The notes beneath the pieces were generated by a model, which was not told the DNA's origin, did not search any database, and saw only the letters and a program-made list of their open reading frames with translations. From the NCBI GenBank assembly GCA_043812055.1, contig JBDRMN010000042.1, positions 1 through 12,542 of the forward strand: a stretch of DNA of 12,542 nucleotides, in the 5' to 3' direction. Below are positions 1 to 5,167 of this stretch, one piece after another (the stretch's first letter is position 1; each line of letters opens with the position of its first letter). The stretch is from JBDRMN01 sp043812055 (GTDB lineage: Bacteria; Patescibacteriota; Gracilibacteria; JAHISY01). A program made the translations under genes and the position numbers.

Positions 1-905
1 AAAGCTCCCGCTTTTTCGATTACGCCGAGTTTCACGCCGGTCATGATCAGGTCAGATGTTTTGTCGATTCCAACGTTGTAACGGATCTCAAATTCCGCCT
101 GTCGGAAGGGTGGGGCGACTTTGTTTTTGACGACCTTCACCCGCGTGGCGTTACCAATCGTTTGTTTCGTGTCTCCCGTGCCGCTATCGATTTTCCCGGT
201 TCTCCGGATATCCAATCTCACCGAAGCGTAAAACTTGAGCGCATTTCCACCGCTGGTGGTCTCGGGATTCCCAAACATAATCCCGATTTTTATACGGATT
301 TGATTCAGGAAAATTAGAGTGCAGCCGCTTTTCGCCGTGACTGCCGTTAATTTCCGCAGAGCCTGACTCATGAGCCGTGCCTGCAAACCCGGCAGCGATC
401 CACCCATCTCACCCTCGATCTCCGCGCGGGGAGTAAGTGCCGCGACGGAGTCAATCACGATGACGTCGACTGCATTGCTACGAACGAGGGTTTCCACGAT
501 TTCCAAAGCCTGTTCACCCGTGTCGGGTTGCGAGATCAGCAGGTTGTCCACGTCCACGCCAATCTTTTTCGCGTAAACAGGATCGAGCGCGTGCTCGGCA
601 TCGACGAACGCCGCCTGCCCACCCTCCTGCTGAAAAGAGCCGACAATATGCAGGGCGAGCGTAGTTTTACCACTGCTTTCCGGGCCGTAGATCTCAACCA
701 CTCGTCCACGGGGTAGACCGCCACCCAGCGCTAGATCAAGCGAGATCGAACCGGTAGTAATGGTAGCGACGTTAATTTTTTTAGCCTCACCAAGCCGCAT
801 GATGGAGCCTTCACCGAAGTTCTTGGTAATTTGGTCGAGGGCGACCTCAAGGGCCTTGGTTTTGTTGGGGTCAACTTTGGGGGCAGGTTCTTTTGTAATA
901 GTCAT
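1..905 (-). CDS. recA: RecA recombinase, C-terminus cut off by window edge
   Basis: RecA forms ATP-dependent filaments on single-stranded DNA, drives homologous strand exchange and acts as co-protease for LexA in the SOS response. I translated the minus strand from ATG at 903-905; 301 codons are present. Visible landmarks are the Walker A box GPESSGKT (residues 74-81), the loop-1 region EGEMGGSLPGLQARLMSQ (about 164-181), the loop-2 region NQIRIKIGIMFGNPETTSGG (201-220) and KFYASVRLDIRR (224-235). The sequence stops after IEKAGA, so roughly the last 40-50 residues of a normal protein of about 350 are missing. No Shine-Dalgarno precedes the ATG; a weak -10 (TAGAAT, 928-933) is possible. It lies downstream of lexA and a small membrane protein on the same strand. 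Identity is certain. Confidence 0.97.
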   Translation of the reverse strand, partial: MTITKEPAPKVDPNKTKALEVALDQITKNFGEGSIMRLGEAKKINVATITTGSISLDLALGGGLPRGRVVEIYGPESSGKTTLALHIVGSFQQEGGQAAFVDAEHALDPVYAKKIGVDVDNLLISQPDTGEQALEIVETLVRSNAVDVIVIDSVAALTPRAEIEGEMGGSLPGLQARLMSQALRKLTAVTAKSGCTLIFLNQIRIKIGIMFGNPETTSGGNALKFYASVRLDIRRTGKIDSGTGDTKQTIGNATRVKVVKNKVAPPFRQAEFEIRYNVGIDKTSDLIMTGVKLGVIEKAGA

Positions 906-982
906 GATACTGTTGGTTAGAAGGAAAATTCTAGTTAATAGCGATTTGTTTTACGAATGGCTACATGAATAAAAGTTCATCT

Positions 983-1123
983 TTAAGAAAGTGCAAGTTC
1001 CAGAATGGCGAAGAAGGCCACGGCGATTGCGAGGATTGTTAGGACCGTCTGAGCGCTTTTGAAGGAGATGAATTCTGCGGGTCTTTCGATTCGGCGAGGA
1101 CTGAAGTTGAGTTCGGTTTGCAT
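983..1123 (-). CDS. 46-residue single-pass membrane protein, unknown function
   Basis: A short open frame from ATG (1121-1123) to TAA (983-985) encodes 46 residues. The first 24 are polar with a basic stretch (SPRRIERPAE); residues 25-45 (QTVLTILAIAVAFFAILELAL) form one strongly hydrophobic helix ending almost at the C-terminus, so an N-in single-pass inner-membrane topology is expected. Third codon positions are GC-rich like those of its neighbours, which supports a real gene. It sits between the four-helix-bundle gene (43 nt gap) and recA (77 nt gap), all on the minus strand, so it may be co-transcribed with lexA and recA. No family is recognised. An SOS-induced membrane peptide (as SidA, YneA or TisB are in other bacteria) is a hypothesis from location and size only. 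No Shine-Dalgarno is present. Confidence 0.55.
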   Translation of the reverse strand: MQTELNFSPRRIERPAEFISFKSAQTVLTILAIAVAFFAILELALS

Positions 1124-1128
1124 AATTA

Positions 1129-1576
1129 GGGAATAATGGAATATGGAATAATAGAATAATGGAAACTTAGTTTTGAGTTTTTTTGAATTTATAAAGCATT
1201 TTGGCGATTATAATCGCGTGTCTTTCTAAATCTAGGAATATTTCTTGGGTAAGATTTTTTAGATCTCGAGATAATAAAACTTGATAACGATTTTCATCCA
1301 AACTTGCTTCTGAAATGGTATAAAACTGGATAGAGTCTCTTCCTCTGCGCTTAAATCCTTCTACTATATTGCTGGCGACAGAGACTGCTGAACGGCGTAG
1401 CTGACTTACCAGTCCAAATTTTTCTTCTGAAGGAAAATCTTTAGTGACTTTGTAAATTTTTAAAGCATAAGCATGAGCTTCTTGCCAAACCCGTAAATCG
1501 TGAAAGCTTTTTAATTTATCCATATAAATTTTTTAGTAAGTGCCATTATTCCACTATTCCCTTATTCTATTATTCC
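1129..1576. repeat. Inverted AT-rich repeat arms bracketing the four-helix-bundle gene
   Basis: Arm 1129-1164 is built from variants of GGAATAATGGAATATGG; arm 1543-1576 is its imperfect reverse complement, built from CCATTATTCC words. GGAATAATAGAATAA in one arm matches the reverse complement of the other almost exactly. A transcript covering the gene could therefore pair its two flanks. The arms are low complexity, so part of the match may be chance. Confidence 0.55.
1167..1523 (-). CDS. Four-helix-bundle protein (23S rRNA IVS-encoded / S23 family)
   Basis: The 118-residue protein matches the TIGR02436-type four-helix-bundle family in length and signature: FHDLRVWQEAHAYALKIY near the N-terminus, then FPSEEKFGLVSQLRRSAVSV, the highly typical SNIVEGFKRRGRD, and the SEASLDENRYQ segment near residue 75. 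The family was first found encoded inside intervening sequences of 23S rRNA and is common as a stand-alone chromosomal gene in Patescibacteria; its cellular role is unknown, and a basic surface suggests nucleic-acid binding. Start ATG is at 1521-1523 with no Shine-Dalgarno and an AT-rich leader. Inverted repeats lie on both sides (1129-1164 and 1543-1576). It sits 59 nt downstream of lexA on the same strand. The fold family is certain; the function is not. Confidence 0.9.
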   Translation of the reverse strand: MDKLKSFHDLRVWQEAHAYALKIYKVTKDFPSEEKFGLVSQLRRSAVSVASNIVEGFKRRGRDSIQFYTISEASLDENRYQVLLSRDLKNLTQEIFLDLERHAIIIAKMLYKFKKTQN

Positions 1577-1582
1577 TCCCTA

Positions 1583-2209
1583 CTAGTTTTTCAGAATACT
1601 CAAAATCTTTCCCACAATCATTCCCTCATCACTCGAATGAATATAAATCGGCTTATGCTCTGGGTTCGAACTCTCAGGCAATAAAGAGATCGCTTCACTG
1701 TTCTTTTTAAACCTCTTCACCGTGCCGTAATCGCCCACGTTCGCCAGGACCAAGTCGCCGTCGCGGATTTCGGTGGGCATCGGCTCGACGAGGACGAAGT
1801 CGCCATCGTCAATCCCGGCTTCATCCATTGAATCCCCGGCGCATTGAAACGCGTAAGCCTTCGAGAAGTTCGGGATTAATTTCTTACTCACTTCGAGGAA
1901 ATCGGTAACATTGTCGTCGAGGATGGCAGTGGGGGAGCCACAGGCGACTCGGGAGTCCACGAGAGGGACTTTCACAGTCTCCGCTTCACCATTCAGCAAA
2001 GTAATCCCGCGCTTACGGCCCTCGCAACGCAGCAGCCCTTTCTCCTCTAAGGCTTCGAGGTACTGCTTGATCGAATTCAGACTGCGCACTTCGCCCCAGC
2101 CATGCTCCTCCATCCAAAACTTCATCTCGGCGAGGGTGGGGGATTCACCGTGCAGCTTGATGTAGCCCTGCAGCAATTCGTAGAAGCGTTTTTGGCGAGT
2201 GGTTAGCAT
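1583..2209 (-). CDS. lexA: LexA SOS repressor with Cys-Gly cleavage site
   Basis: A LexA-type repressor of 208 residues. The N-terminal winged helix-turn-helix spans about 1-72 (LTTRQKRFYELLQGYI, then a recognition-helix region SLNSIKQYLEALEEKGLL). The C-terminal S24 peptidase domain has the self-cleavage site VACGSP with the scissile bond expected at Cys90-Gly91, catalytic Ser127 in AGDSM and catalytic Lys165 in YGTVKRF. LexA represses DNA-damage genes until RecA filaments stimulate its autocleavage. A Cys-Gly bond is what UmuD uses; the usual LexA bond is Ala-Gly. The gene shares strand and neighbourhood with recA, fitting an SOS block. Three phased repeats (2245-2313) upstream are candidate operators. 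There is no Shine-Dalgarno; an AATCCTTAATCCT block sits directly before the ATG. Confidence 0.93.
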   Translation of the reverse strand: MLTTRQKRFYELLQGYIKLHGESPTLAEMKFWMEEHGWGEVRSLNSIKQYLEALEEKGLLRCEGRKRGITLLNGEAETVKVPLVDSRVACGSPTAILDDNVTDFLEVSKKLIPNFSKAYAFQCAGDSMDEAGIDDGDFVLVEPMPTEIRDGDLVLANVGDYGTVKRFKKNSEAISLLPESSNPEHKPIYIHSSDEGMIVGKILSILKN

Positions 2210-2244
2210 GATTTAGGATTAAGGATTTATGTCTGTATTTTGAC

Positions 2245-2313
2245 GAAAATATGTAAGAACGCAAGAAAATAGAGTAGAAAATATGTAAAAACATGGTTAA
2301 AAATATGTAAAAA
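2245..2313. promoter_or_regulatory. Three phased direct repeats upstream of lexA
   Basis: The motif GAAAATATGTAARAA occurs at 2245-2259 and 2277-2291, and as AAAAATATGTAAAAA at 2299-2313 (plus strand). Start-to-start distances are 32 and 22 nt, close to three and two helical turns, so all copies face one side of the helix. They lie 36-104 nt upstream of the lexA start. A direct-repeat operator for LexA or another regulator is inferred. Confidence 0.5.
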
Positions 2314-2374
2314 ATTAAACTTGCGCATATCCAAGAGGAAAAGTAAAATCACTCTGTAGTAAATTTTAGATTGC

Positions 2375-2408
2375 AAAAAACCCCTGCAAAAGAACGTAGG
2401 GGTTTTTT
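2375..2408. terminator. Bidirectional rho-independent terminator
   Basis: AAAAAACCCCT (2375-2385) pairs with AGGGGTTTTTT (2398-2408), an 11-bp stem around a 12-nt loop, with A and T tracts on either side so it can act on both strands. It separates the lexA promoter region from the plus-strand genes to the right. Confidence 0.6.
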
Positions 2409-2413
2409 GTTTT

Positions 2414-2521
2414 AAGCAAAAAGCTTGCTCTGGACTTGAAGCTGCTTTCAGGGAGAGAGCAGTCGCTTTGGGAGTGAACAAAGAAGAGCTCGACAAGGCT
2501 TTGGGTGAGGATGATAAATAA
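2414..2521 (+). pseudogene. Possible decayed C-terminal gene fragment
   Basis: A plus-strand frame open from 2363 ends at TAA (2519-2521). Its last 35 residues look coding: SGLEAAFRERAVALG followed by VNKEELDKALGEDDK, an amphipathic helical, charged C-terminus. There is no ATG upstream, and the open frame runs back through the terminator stem at 2375-2408, so it cannot be an intact gene. I read it as the tail of a lost protein; a chance open frame is the alternative. The longer minus-strand frames over the same bases look non-coding. Confidence 0.25.
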
Positions 2522-2534
2522 CTTTTCCTTGCCT

Positions 2535-2553
2535 GGTTTCAGGCTCCTGAACC
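2535..2553. repeat. Small GGTT...AACC hairpin
   Basis: GGTTTCAGG (2535-2543) pairs with CCTGAACC (2546-2553) with one bulged T and a 2-nt loop. It resembles the larger GGTTC...GAACC hairpins around the helicase gene and has no T-tract, so it is not an obvious terminator. Confidence 0.4.
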
Positions 2554-2651
2554 TCCCAAGGGATCTCTTTTGCAAGTGTTGTAAAGATAGAGCTACAAAT
2601 ATATCTACTACATAATGGCGTAACTTTGCGCTATTTTGCAGTATGGTTCCA

Positions 2652-2696
2652 CCGACCCCAGAGGTCGGTTGATAACTTTTAAAGAGTTGTTATAAT
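2652..2696 (+). promoter_or_regulatory. Sigma70-type promoter with hairpin abutting the -35
   Basis: TTGATA (2669-2674) and a perfect TATAAT (2691-2696) are 16 nt apart, giving a predicted start near 2703 and a leader of about 20 nt before the ATG at 2725. Directly upstream, CCGACC (2652-2657) and GGTCGG (2663-2668) form a 6-bp inverted repeat touching the -35, a possible operator. Confidence 0.75.
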
Positions 2697-2724
2697 TACA
2701 CCTTAATTTTTAACTCCACCAAAA

Positions 2725-2955
2725 ATGCCTGATGAATCAGAAGCTCAAGTATTCGCGCGCTTGCAGAAAATTGCGGAGGGTGAATGTCCGGACGAGCTTG
2801 TGAAATTGACAAGAAAAGACCTAAGACTTTTACTTGAGAAAATTCAAACTCTCGAGACAACCACAAACAAGACGACTACACAAGGGCAACCGATACTTGC
2901 TCATTTTGAGCATGGAGGAGCCTGGTACCAAGGTACAAAAGTTCCTTATCTCTAA
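2725..2955 (+). CDS. Unknown 76-residue protein
   Basis: I do not recognise a family. The protein is acidic at the N-terminus (MPDESEAQVFARLQKIAEGE), has a predicted amphipathic helix LTRKDLRLLLEKIQTLE (residues 28-44), a Thr/Asn-rich linker (TTTNKTTTQ) and a short aromatic C-terminus (HFEHGGAWYQGTKVPYL). There is no signal peptide or membrane segment. Its reality is supported by the well-formed promoter just upstream (TTGATA/TATAAT) and by its being the only coherent frame here. The ATG at 2725 lies about 20 nt from the predicted transcription start, with no Shine-Dalgarno (CTCCACCAAAA precedes it). It is followed by palindromic repeats at 2980-3018. It appears to be a single-gene transcription unit. 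Confidence 0.65.
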   Translation: MPDESEAQVFARLQKIAEGECPDELVKLTRKDLRLLLEKIQTLETTTNKTTTQGQPILAHFEHGGAWYQGTKVPYL

Positions 2956-2979
2956 CTCCTAATTACTGTTCCCTGCCTG

Positions 2980-3018
2980 CCCTGAGCGAACCCGACGAAC
3001 GTCGGGTGAATCGAAGGG
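2980..3018. repeat. Palindromic repeat, CCTGAGC...TCGAAGG core
   Basis: CCCTGAGC (2980-2987) and TCGAAGGG (3011-3018) enclose a perfect inner hairpin CCCGAC-GAAC-GTCGGG (2991-3006). The same CCTGAG...TCGAAGGG pair recurs at 9705-9722, inverted at 9785-9812, and at 10930-10962. GTTCCCTG words repeat on both sides (about 2969-3037). It fills the convergent gap between the 76-residue gene and corA. Confidence 0.7.
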
Positions 3019-3040
3019 TTCCCTGACACCTGTTCCCTGC

Positions 3041-3961
3041 CTACCACCACTTCTTCCACTTAAAATAAATAAACATGACTCCGGCAATTCCTAACATCAT
3101 TAGGGCAACGCCGACGAAGGCCTGGGGTTTTTCCTGGTAAGGCAGAGTCACATTCATGCCGAAAATTCCGGAGAGGAACGTCAAGGGGAGCATGATCACG
3201 GAAAAAATTGTCAACACTTTGATCGTTTCCCCGCTGCGGTGCGAAATCAAACTTTCGTTGGCGTCCTGCAGAGTTTCGGCCACCTCTTTCAAAGAATCGA
3301 GCAATCCCCACTGACGTTCAATCTTGTCCACGACATCGTCGAAATAAACTTCGAGGGTTTCGGGCAGGAATTTTTTATTTTTATGCTCGAGAGCGGAGAT
3401 CACTGGACGTTCCGGAGAAAGGATGCGGCGAAAAGTAATGATGTTCTTTTTCAGCAACATAATGTCGCGGACGAGATCGCGCTGATCTTCTTCGTCGAAA
3501 ACAGCTTGCTCCAGCTGGAGACCCGTGCGACTGAGTTTTTCGAGGATTGGAAAACAGTAGTCGAAGAGTTCACTCGTGATTTTATAAAGGAAGTAACCGG
3601 TGCCTTTGCCGAAGTACTTTTTTCTGGCGGTAACTTTTTTACAATTCTCCCGCAAGGTCTCAAGAGGGGCCAACGTACCTCTGTGAAGGGTGATCACAAA
3701 ATTTTGTCCGATAAAGATACTGACCTCTTCGGTCGTCACCCTATTGGTGTCGGAATGATAGATCGGAAAGTGGAGAACGATGAAGAGATAATTTTCGTAT
3801 TCATCGATTTTCGGCCGCTGAATCTCGGTCAGACAATCCTCGAGATCGAGGGGGTGAAATTTAAATTTCTTTGCCAGAAAATCCGCGGTCTGACGATCCG
3901 GGTGTTTGAAATCATACCACCTGATTTTCTTGTACGAAACTGGTTTAGGGAGTGCAACCAT
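3041..3961 (-). CDS. corA: CorA-family divalent cation (Mg2+/Co2+) channel
   Basis: CorA is a homopentameric inner-membrane channel for Mg2+ (and Co2+/Ni2+) gated by cytoplasmic Mg2+ sites. The 306-residue length fits the family. The N-terminal two thirds are the soluble funnel domain with long charged helices (for example DEEDQRDLVRDIMLLKKNII). Transmembrane helix 1 is at about 249-264 (VLTIFSVIMLPLTFLS), followed directly by the pore signature GIFGMN (265-270), a short periplasmic loop, transmembrane helix 2 (281-300) and the basic C-terminal tail KWKKWW. The GMN motif makes the assignment secure; the residue before it is Phe where Tyr is usual. The ATG at 3959-3961 has no Shine-Dalgarno. 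It is divergent from the membrane-protein gene at 4122 and converges on the 76-residue gene. Confidence 0.95.
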   Translation of the reverse strand: MVALPKPVSYKKIRWYDFKHPDRQTADFLAKKFKFHPLDLEDCLTEIQRPKIDEYENYLFIVLHFPIYHSDTNRVTTEEVSIFIGQNFVITLHRGTLAPLETLRENCKKVTARKKYFGKGTGYFLYKITSELFDYCFPILEKLSRTGLQLEQAVFDEEDQRDLVRDIMLLKKNIITFRRILSPERPVISALEHKNKKFLPETLEVYFDDVVDKIERQWGLLDSLKEVAETLQDANESLISHRSGETIKVLTIFSVIMLPLTFLSGIFGMNVTLPYQEKPQAFVGVALMMLGIAGVMFIYFKWKKWW

Positions 3962-4019
3962 TAAAAGGTGTTTTTATCGAAAGAATTGTGCAAAAAAATG
4001 GTTCAAAAAGCAAATAGGG

Positions 4020-4044
4020 TCACGTATCACATATCACGTATCAC
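4020..4044. repeat. Local tandem words (CACGTATCAC) between divergent genes
   Basis: CACGTATCAC at 4021-4030 is followed by ATATCACGTATCAC, so the word repeats with small changes. It belongs to the stuttering intergenic sequence seen in other gaps of this window. No clear promoter is visible around it. Confidence 0.5.
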
Positions 4045-4121
4045 TTAACAACGACCCCCCTGATCCATATTCCATGAACCTCTGTTGCCAAAAAGTATTC
4101 TCACAGTTAATCTTCCTCACG

Positions 4122-4715
4122 ATGAGGAACGTTTCCCACGCAATCAAAGGTCTCTCCCGGGCGCGTCAGCTGGTGCTGGTGGGCGCCGGGATTGGGATGC
4201 TGGCTGTACTGATGCCCTGGCACACGATCGGTACGGCAGTGCTCGGTACGGAGCACAGTTACAATGGTTTCGGCGATCAGAACATGATTGTCGGAATCAT
4301 CACTTTTGCTTTGATGTTTGCTGCCTTGGCTGCCACCGGTCTACCTGTGATCGGCATGAGCTTCCTGAAGACCGGTTGGAGACTCTCAAGCATGCTTATT
4401 TTTTTCGGCGGGGAAGCGGCACTGCTCGTCCTGGTGCTGACAGTAATGCACGCCACCTCACTCACCCGCGCAGCCAATTACGATTTACGTCTGGGAATTC
4501 ACTTGGCACTGATCGGAGCTTGCATGGTCTTCATCGGGGGGTATTTACTGAAGAATGAAGAACGCGCTCGGAGCGGTACGCACACTGAACCACTCGCCCA
4601 GCTGCCCCGCCACGGCCGCTCCTATCACCCTGCTTCTCCTCATCATATTAATCTTTCCCGTGAGGAGCAGGAAGAGCACAAGAAGGAGGATTCCCGCATG
4701 CAATTAGACATTTGA
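4122..4715 (+). CDS. Four-transmembrane-helix membrane protein, unknown function
   Basis: From ATG at 4122 the protein has 197 residues. Four hydrophobic helices are predicted at about 16-34 (ARQLVLVGAGIGMLAVLMPW), 54-78, 88-110 and 123-143, giving both termini inside. The loop after helix 1 carries MPWHTIGTAV then SYNGFGDQN, an arrangement seen in poorly characterised small four-helix membrane proteins (PW motif, a Gly/Asp-containing loop, then helix 2). The C-terminal 50 residues are soluble, rich in His, Arg and Glu (YHPASPHHINLSREEQEEHK). The frame is open further upstream to 3906, but that part overlaps corA on the other strand and contains the repeat at 4020-4044, so I chose the first ATG followed by a helical, basic N-terminus. 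No family name can be given. Confidence 0.75.
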   Translation: MRNVSHAIKGLSRARQLVLVGAGIGMLAVLMPWHTIGTAVLGTEHSYNGFGDQNMIVGIITFALMFAALAATGLPVIGMSFLKTGWRLSSMLIFFGGEAALLVLVLTVMHATSLTRAANYDLRLGIHLALIGACMVFIGGYLLKNEERARSGTHTEPLAQLPRHGRSYHPASPHHINLSREEQEEHKKEDSRMQLDI

Positions 4716-4748
4716 GCAAAGCTCGAATGTCATTCTAACTGTTCGATC

Positions 4749-4782
4749 CCCCGCACCTTTTTTACCCAAAAAAGGTGCGGGG
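4749..4782. terminator. Strong rho-independent terminator
   Basis: CCCCGCACCTTTTTT (4749-4763) pairs perfectly with AAAAAAGGTGCGGGG (4768-4782), a 15-bp stem with a 4-nt ACCC loop. It lies 33 nt after the membrane-protein stop codon and ends that unit. The internal A/T tracts let it work in both directions. Confidence 0.9.
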
Positions 4783-4830
4783 TTGTTCTAATTGTTCTAA
4801 TGCAATAACATTTCGATCACTTAGAACAAT
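4783..4830 (+). promoter_or_regulatory. Putative promoter/operator of the zinc-ribbon gene
   Basis: TTGTTCTAA occurs twice in tandem (4783-4791, 4792-4800), and the second copy with one more base (ATTGTTCTAA, 4791-4800) is the perfect reverse complement of TTAGAACAAT (4821-4830). A promoter with TTGTTC (4783-4788), 17-nt spacer and TAACAT (4806-4811) would start at about 4818, placing it between the inverted arms, as an operator would be. The regulator is unknown. Confidence 0.4.
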
Positions 4831-4836
4831 TCCAAA

Positions 4837-5046
4837 ATGGCCTCAGACACCAGAGAGATCAAAGCGCTTCCCAAAGATGTAGAGGAAATTCCGGAGGCGA
4901 AGTTAATCTTTTTTTGTAAGAACTGTGAAGAAGTCGTGGATGCCAAGCAAACCAAAAAGAAATTCACCTTCCGCTGCCCCAAATGTGCCAAAACCGAGAT
5001 TGCCTTTGGGACGGAGGAATCGATAAGGAATCATTACAGATTCTAG
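4837..5046 (+). CDS. Small zinc-ribbon protein
   Basis: A 69-residue protein with two CxxC knuckles, C27-KN-C30 and C47-PK-C50, separated by 16 residues rich in Lys (VVDAKQTKKKFTFR). This is the layout of a single zinc ribbon that would bind one Zn2+ and could contact nucleic acid or protein. The N-terminal 22 residues are polar and acidic (ALPKDVEEIPEAK); the C-terminus ESIRNHYRF is basic. I do not recognise a named family. It stands alone between a strong terminator (4749-4782) and an intergenic repeat that begins at its stop codon. The start ATG at 4837 has no Shine-Dalgarno and follows the putative promoter by about 20 nt. The cysteine pattern is seen directly; a regulatory or ribosome-associated role is only a guess. 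Confidence 0.8.
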   Translation: MASDTREIKALPKDVEEIPEAKLIFFCKNCEEVVDAKQTKKKFTFRCPKCAKTEIAFGTEESIRNHYRF

Positions 5047-5165
5047 GTGTTAGATTCTAGGTGTTAGGAGTAGTGAATAATTAATATTGGTAGCTAGGGT
5101 CTTTAAGTCTTTAGGTCTTTGCGTCTTTGGGTGTGGGACTTAATCCTTAATCCTGTATCCTATCA
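5047..5165 (+). repeat. Intergenic repeat, copy 1 of about 105 bp
   Basis: This gap is made of short repeated words: TTCTAGGTGTTAGA, then TAGTAGTGAATAATT, GTCTTTAAGTCTTTAGGTC, TTTGGGTGTGGGACTTAATC and a closing CCTATC. The same words in the same order occur on the minus strand at 11020-10854 (TTAGTAGTGAGTAG, TAGTTAGGGT, TTTAGGTCTTTGGGT, TTGGGTGTAGGGCTTAATCC, CCTATC), where a palindromic block interrupts them. It ends 2 nt before the rluD start and its sequence is dense in TAG and TAA triplets. Confidence 0.65.
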
Positions 5166-5167
5166 AG

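Noticed and set aside
340..420. RecA loop 1 reads GGSLPGLQ instead of GDSHMGLA
   Set aside because: A similar SLPGLQAR form is known in RecA of other phyla (for example Deinococcus), so it is not notable.
2227..2575. Minus-strand open frames of 69 and 89 residues upstream of lexA
   Set aside because: They cross a terminator stem and the AT-rich triple repeat; the Phe/Leu-rich translation reflects base composition.
3239..3964. Long plus-strand open frame (241 residues) opposite corA
   Set aside because: It is antisense to a clear CorA with all family motifs; its translation matches no family and mirrors CorA codon structure.
3906..4121. Upstream extension of the four-helix membrane protein
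   Set aside because: The extra 72 codons overlap the corA start and the CACGTATCAC repeat and lack any protein-like pattern; ATG at 4122 gives a normal N-terminus.
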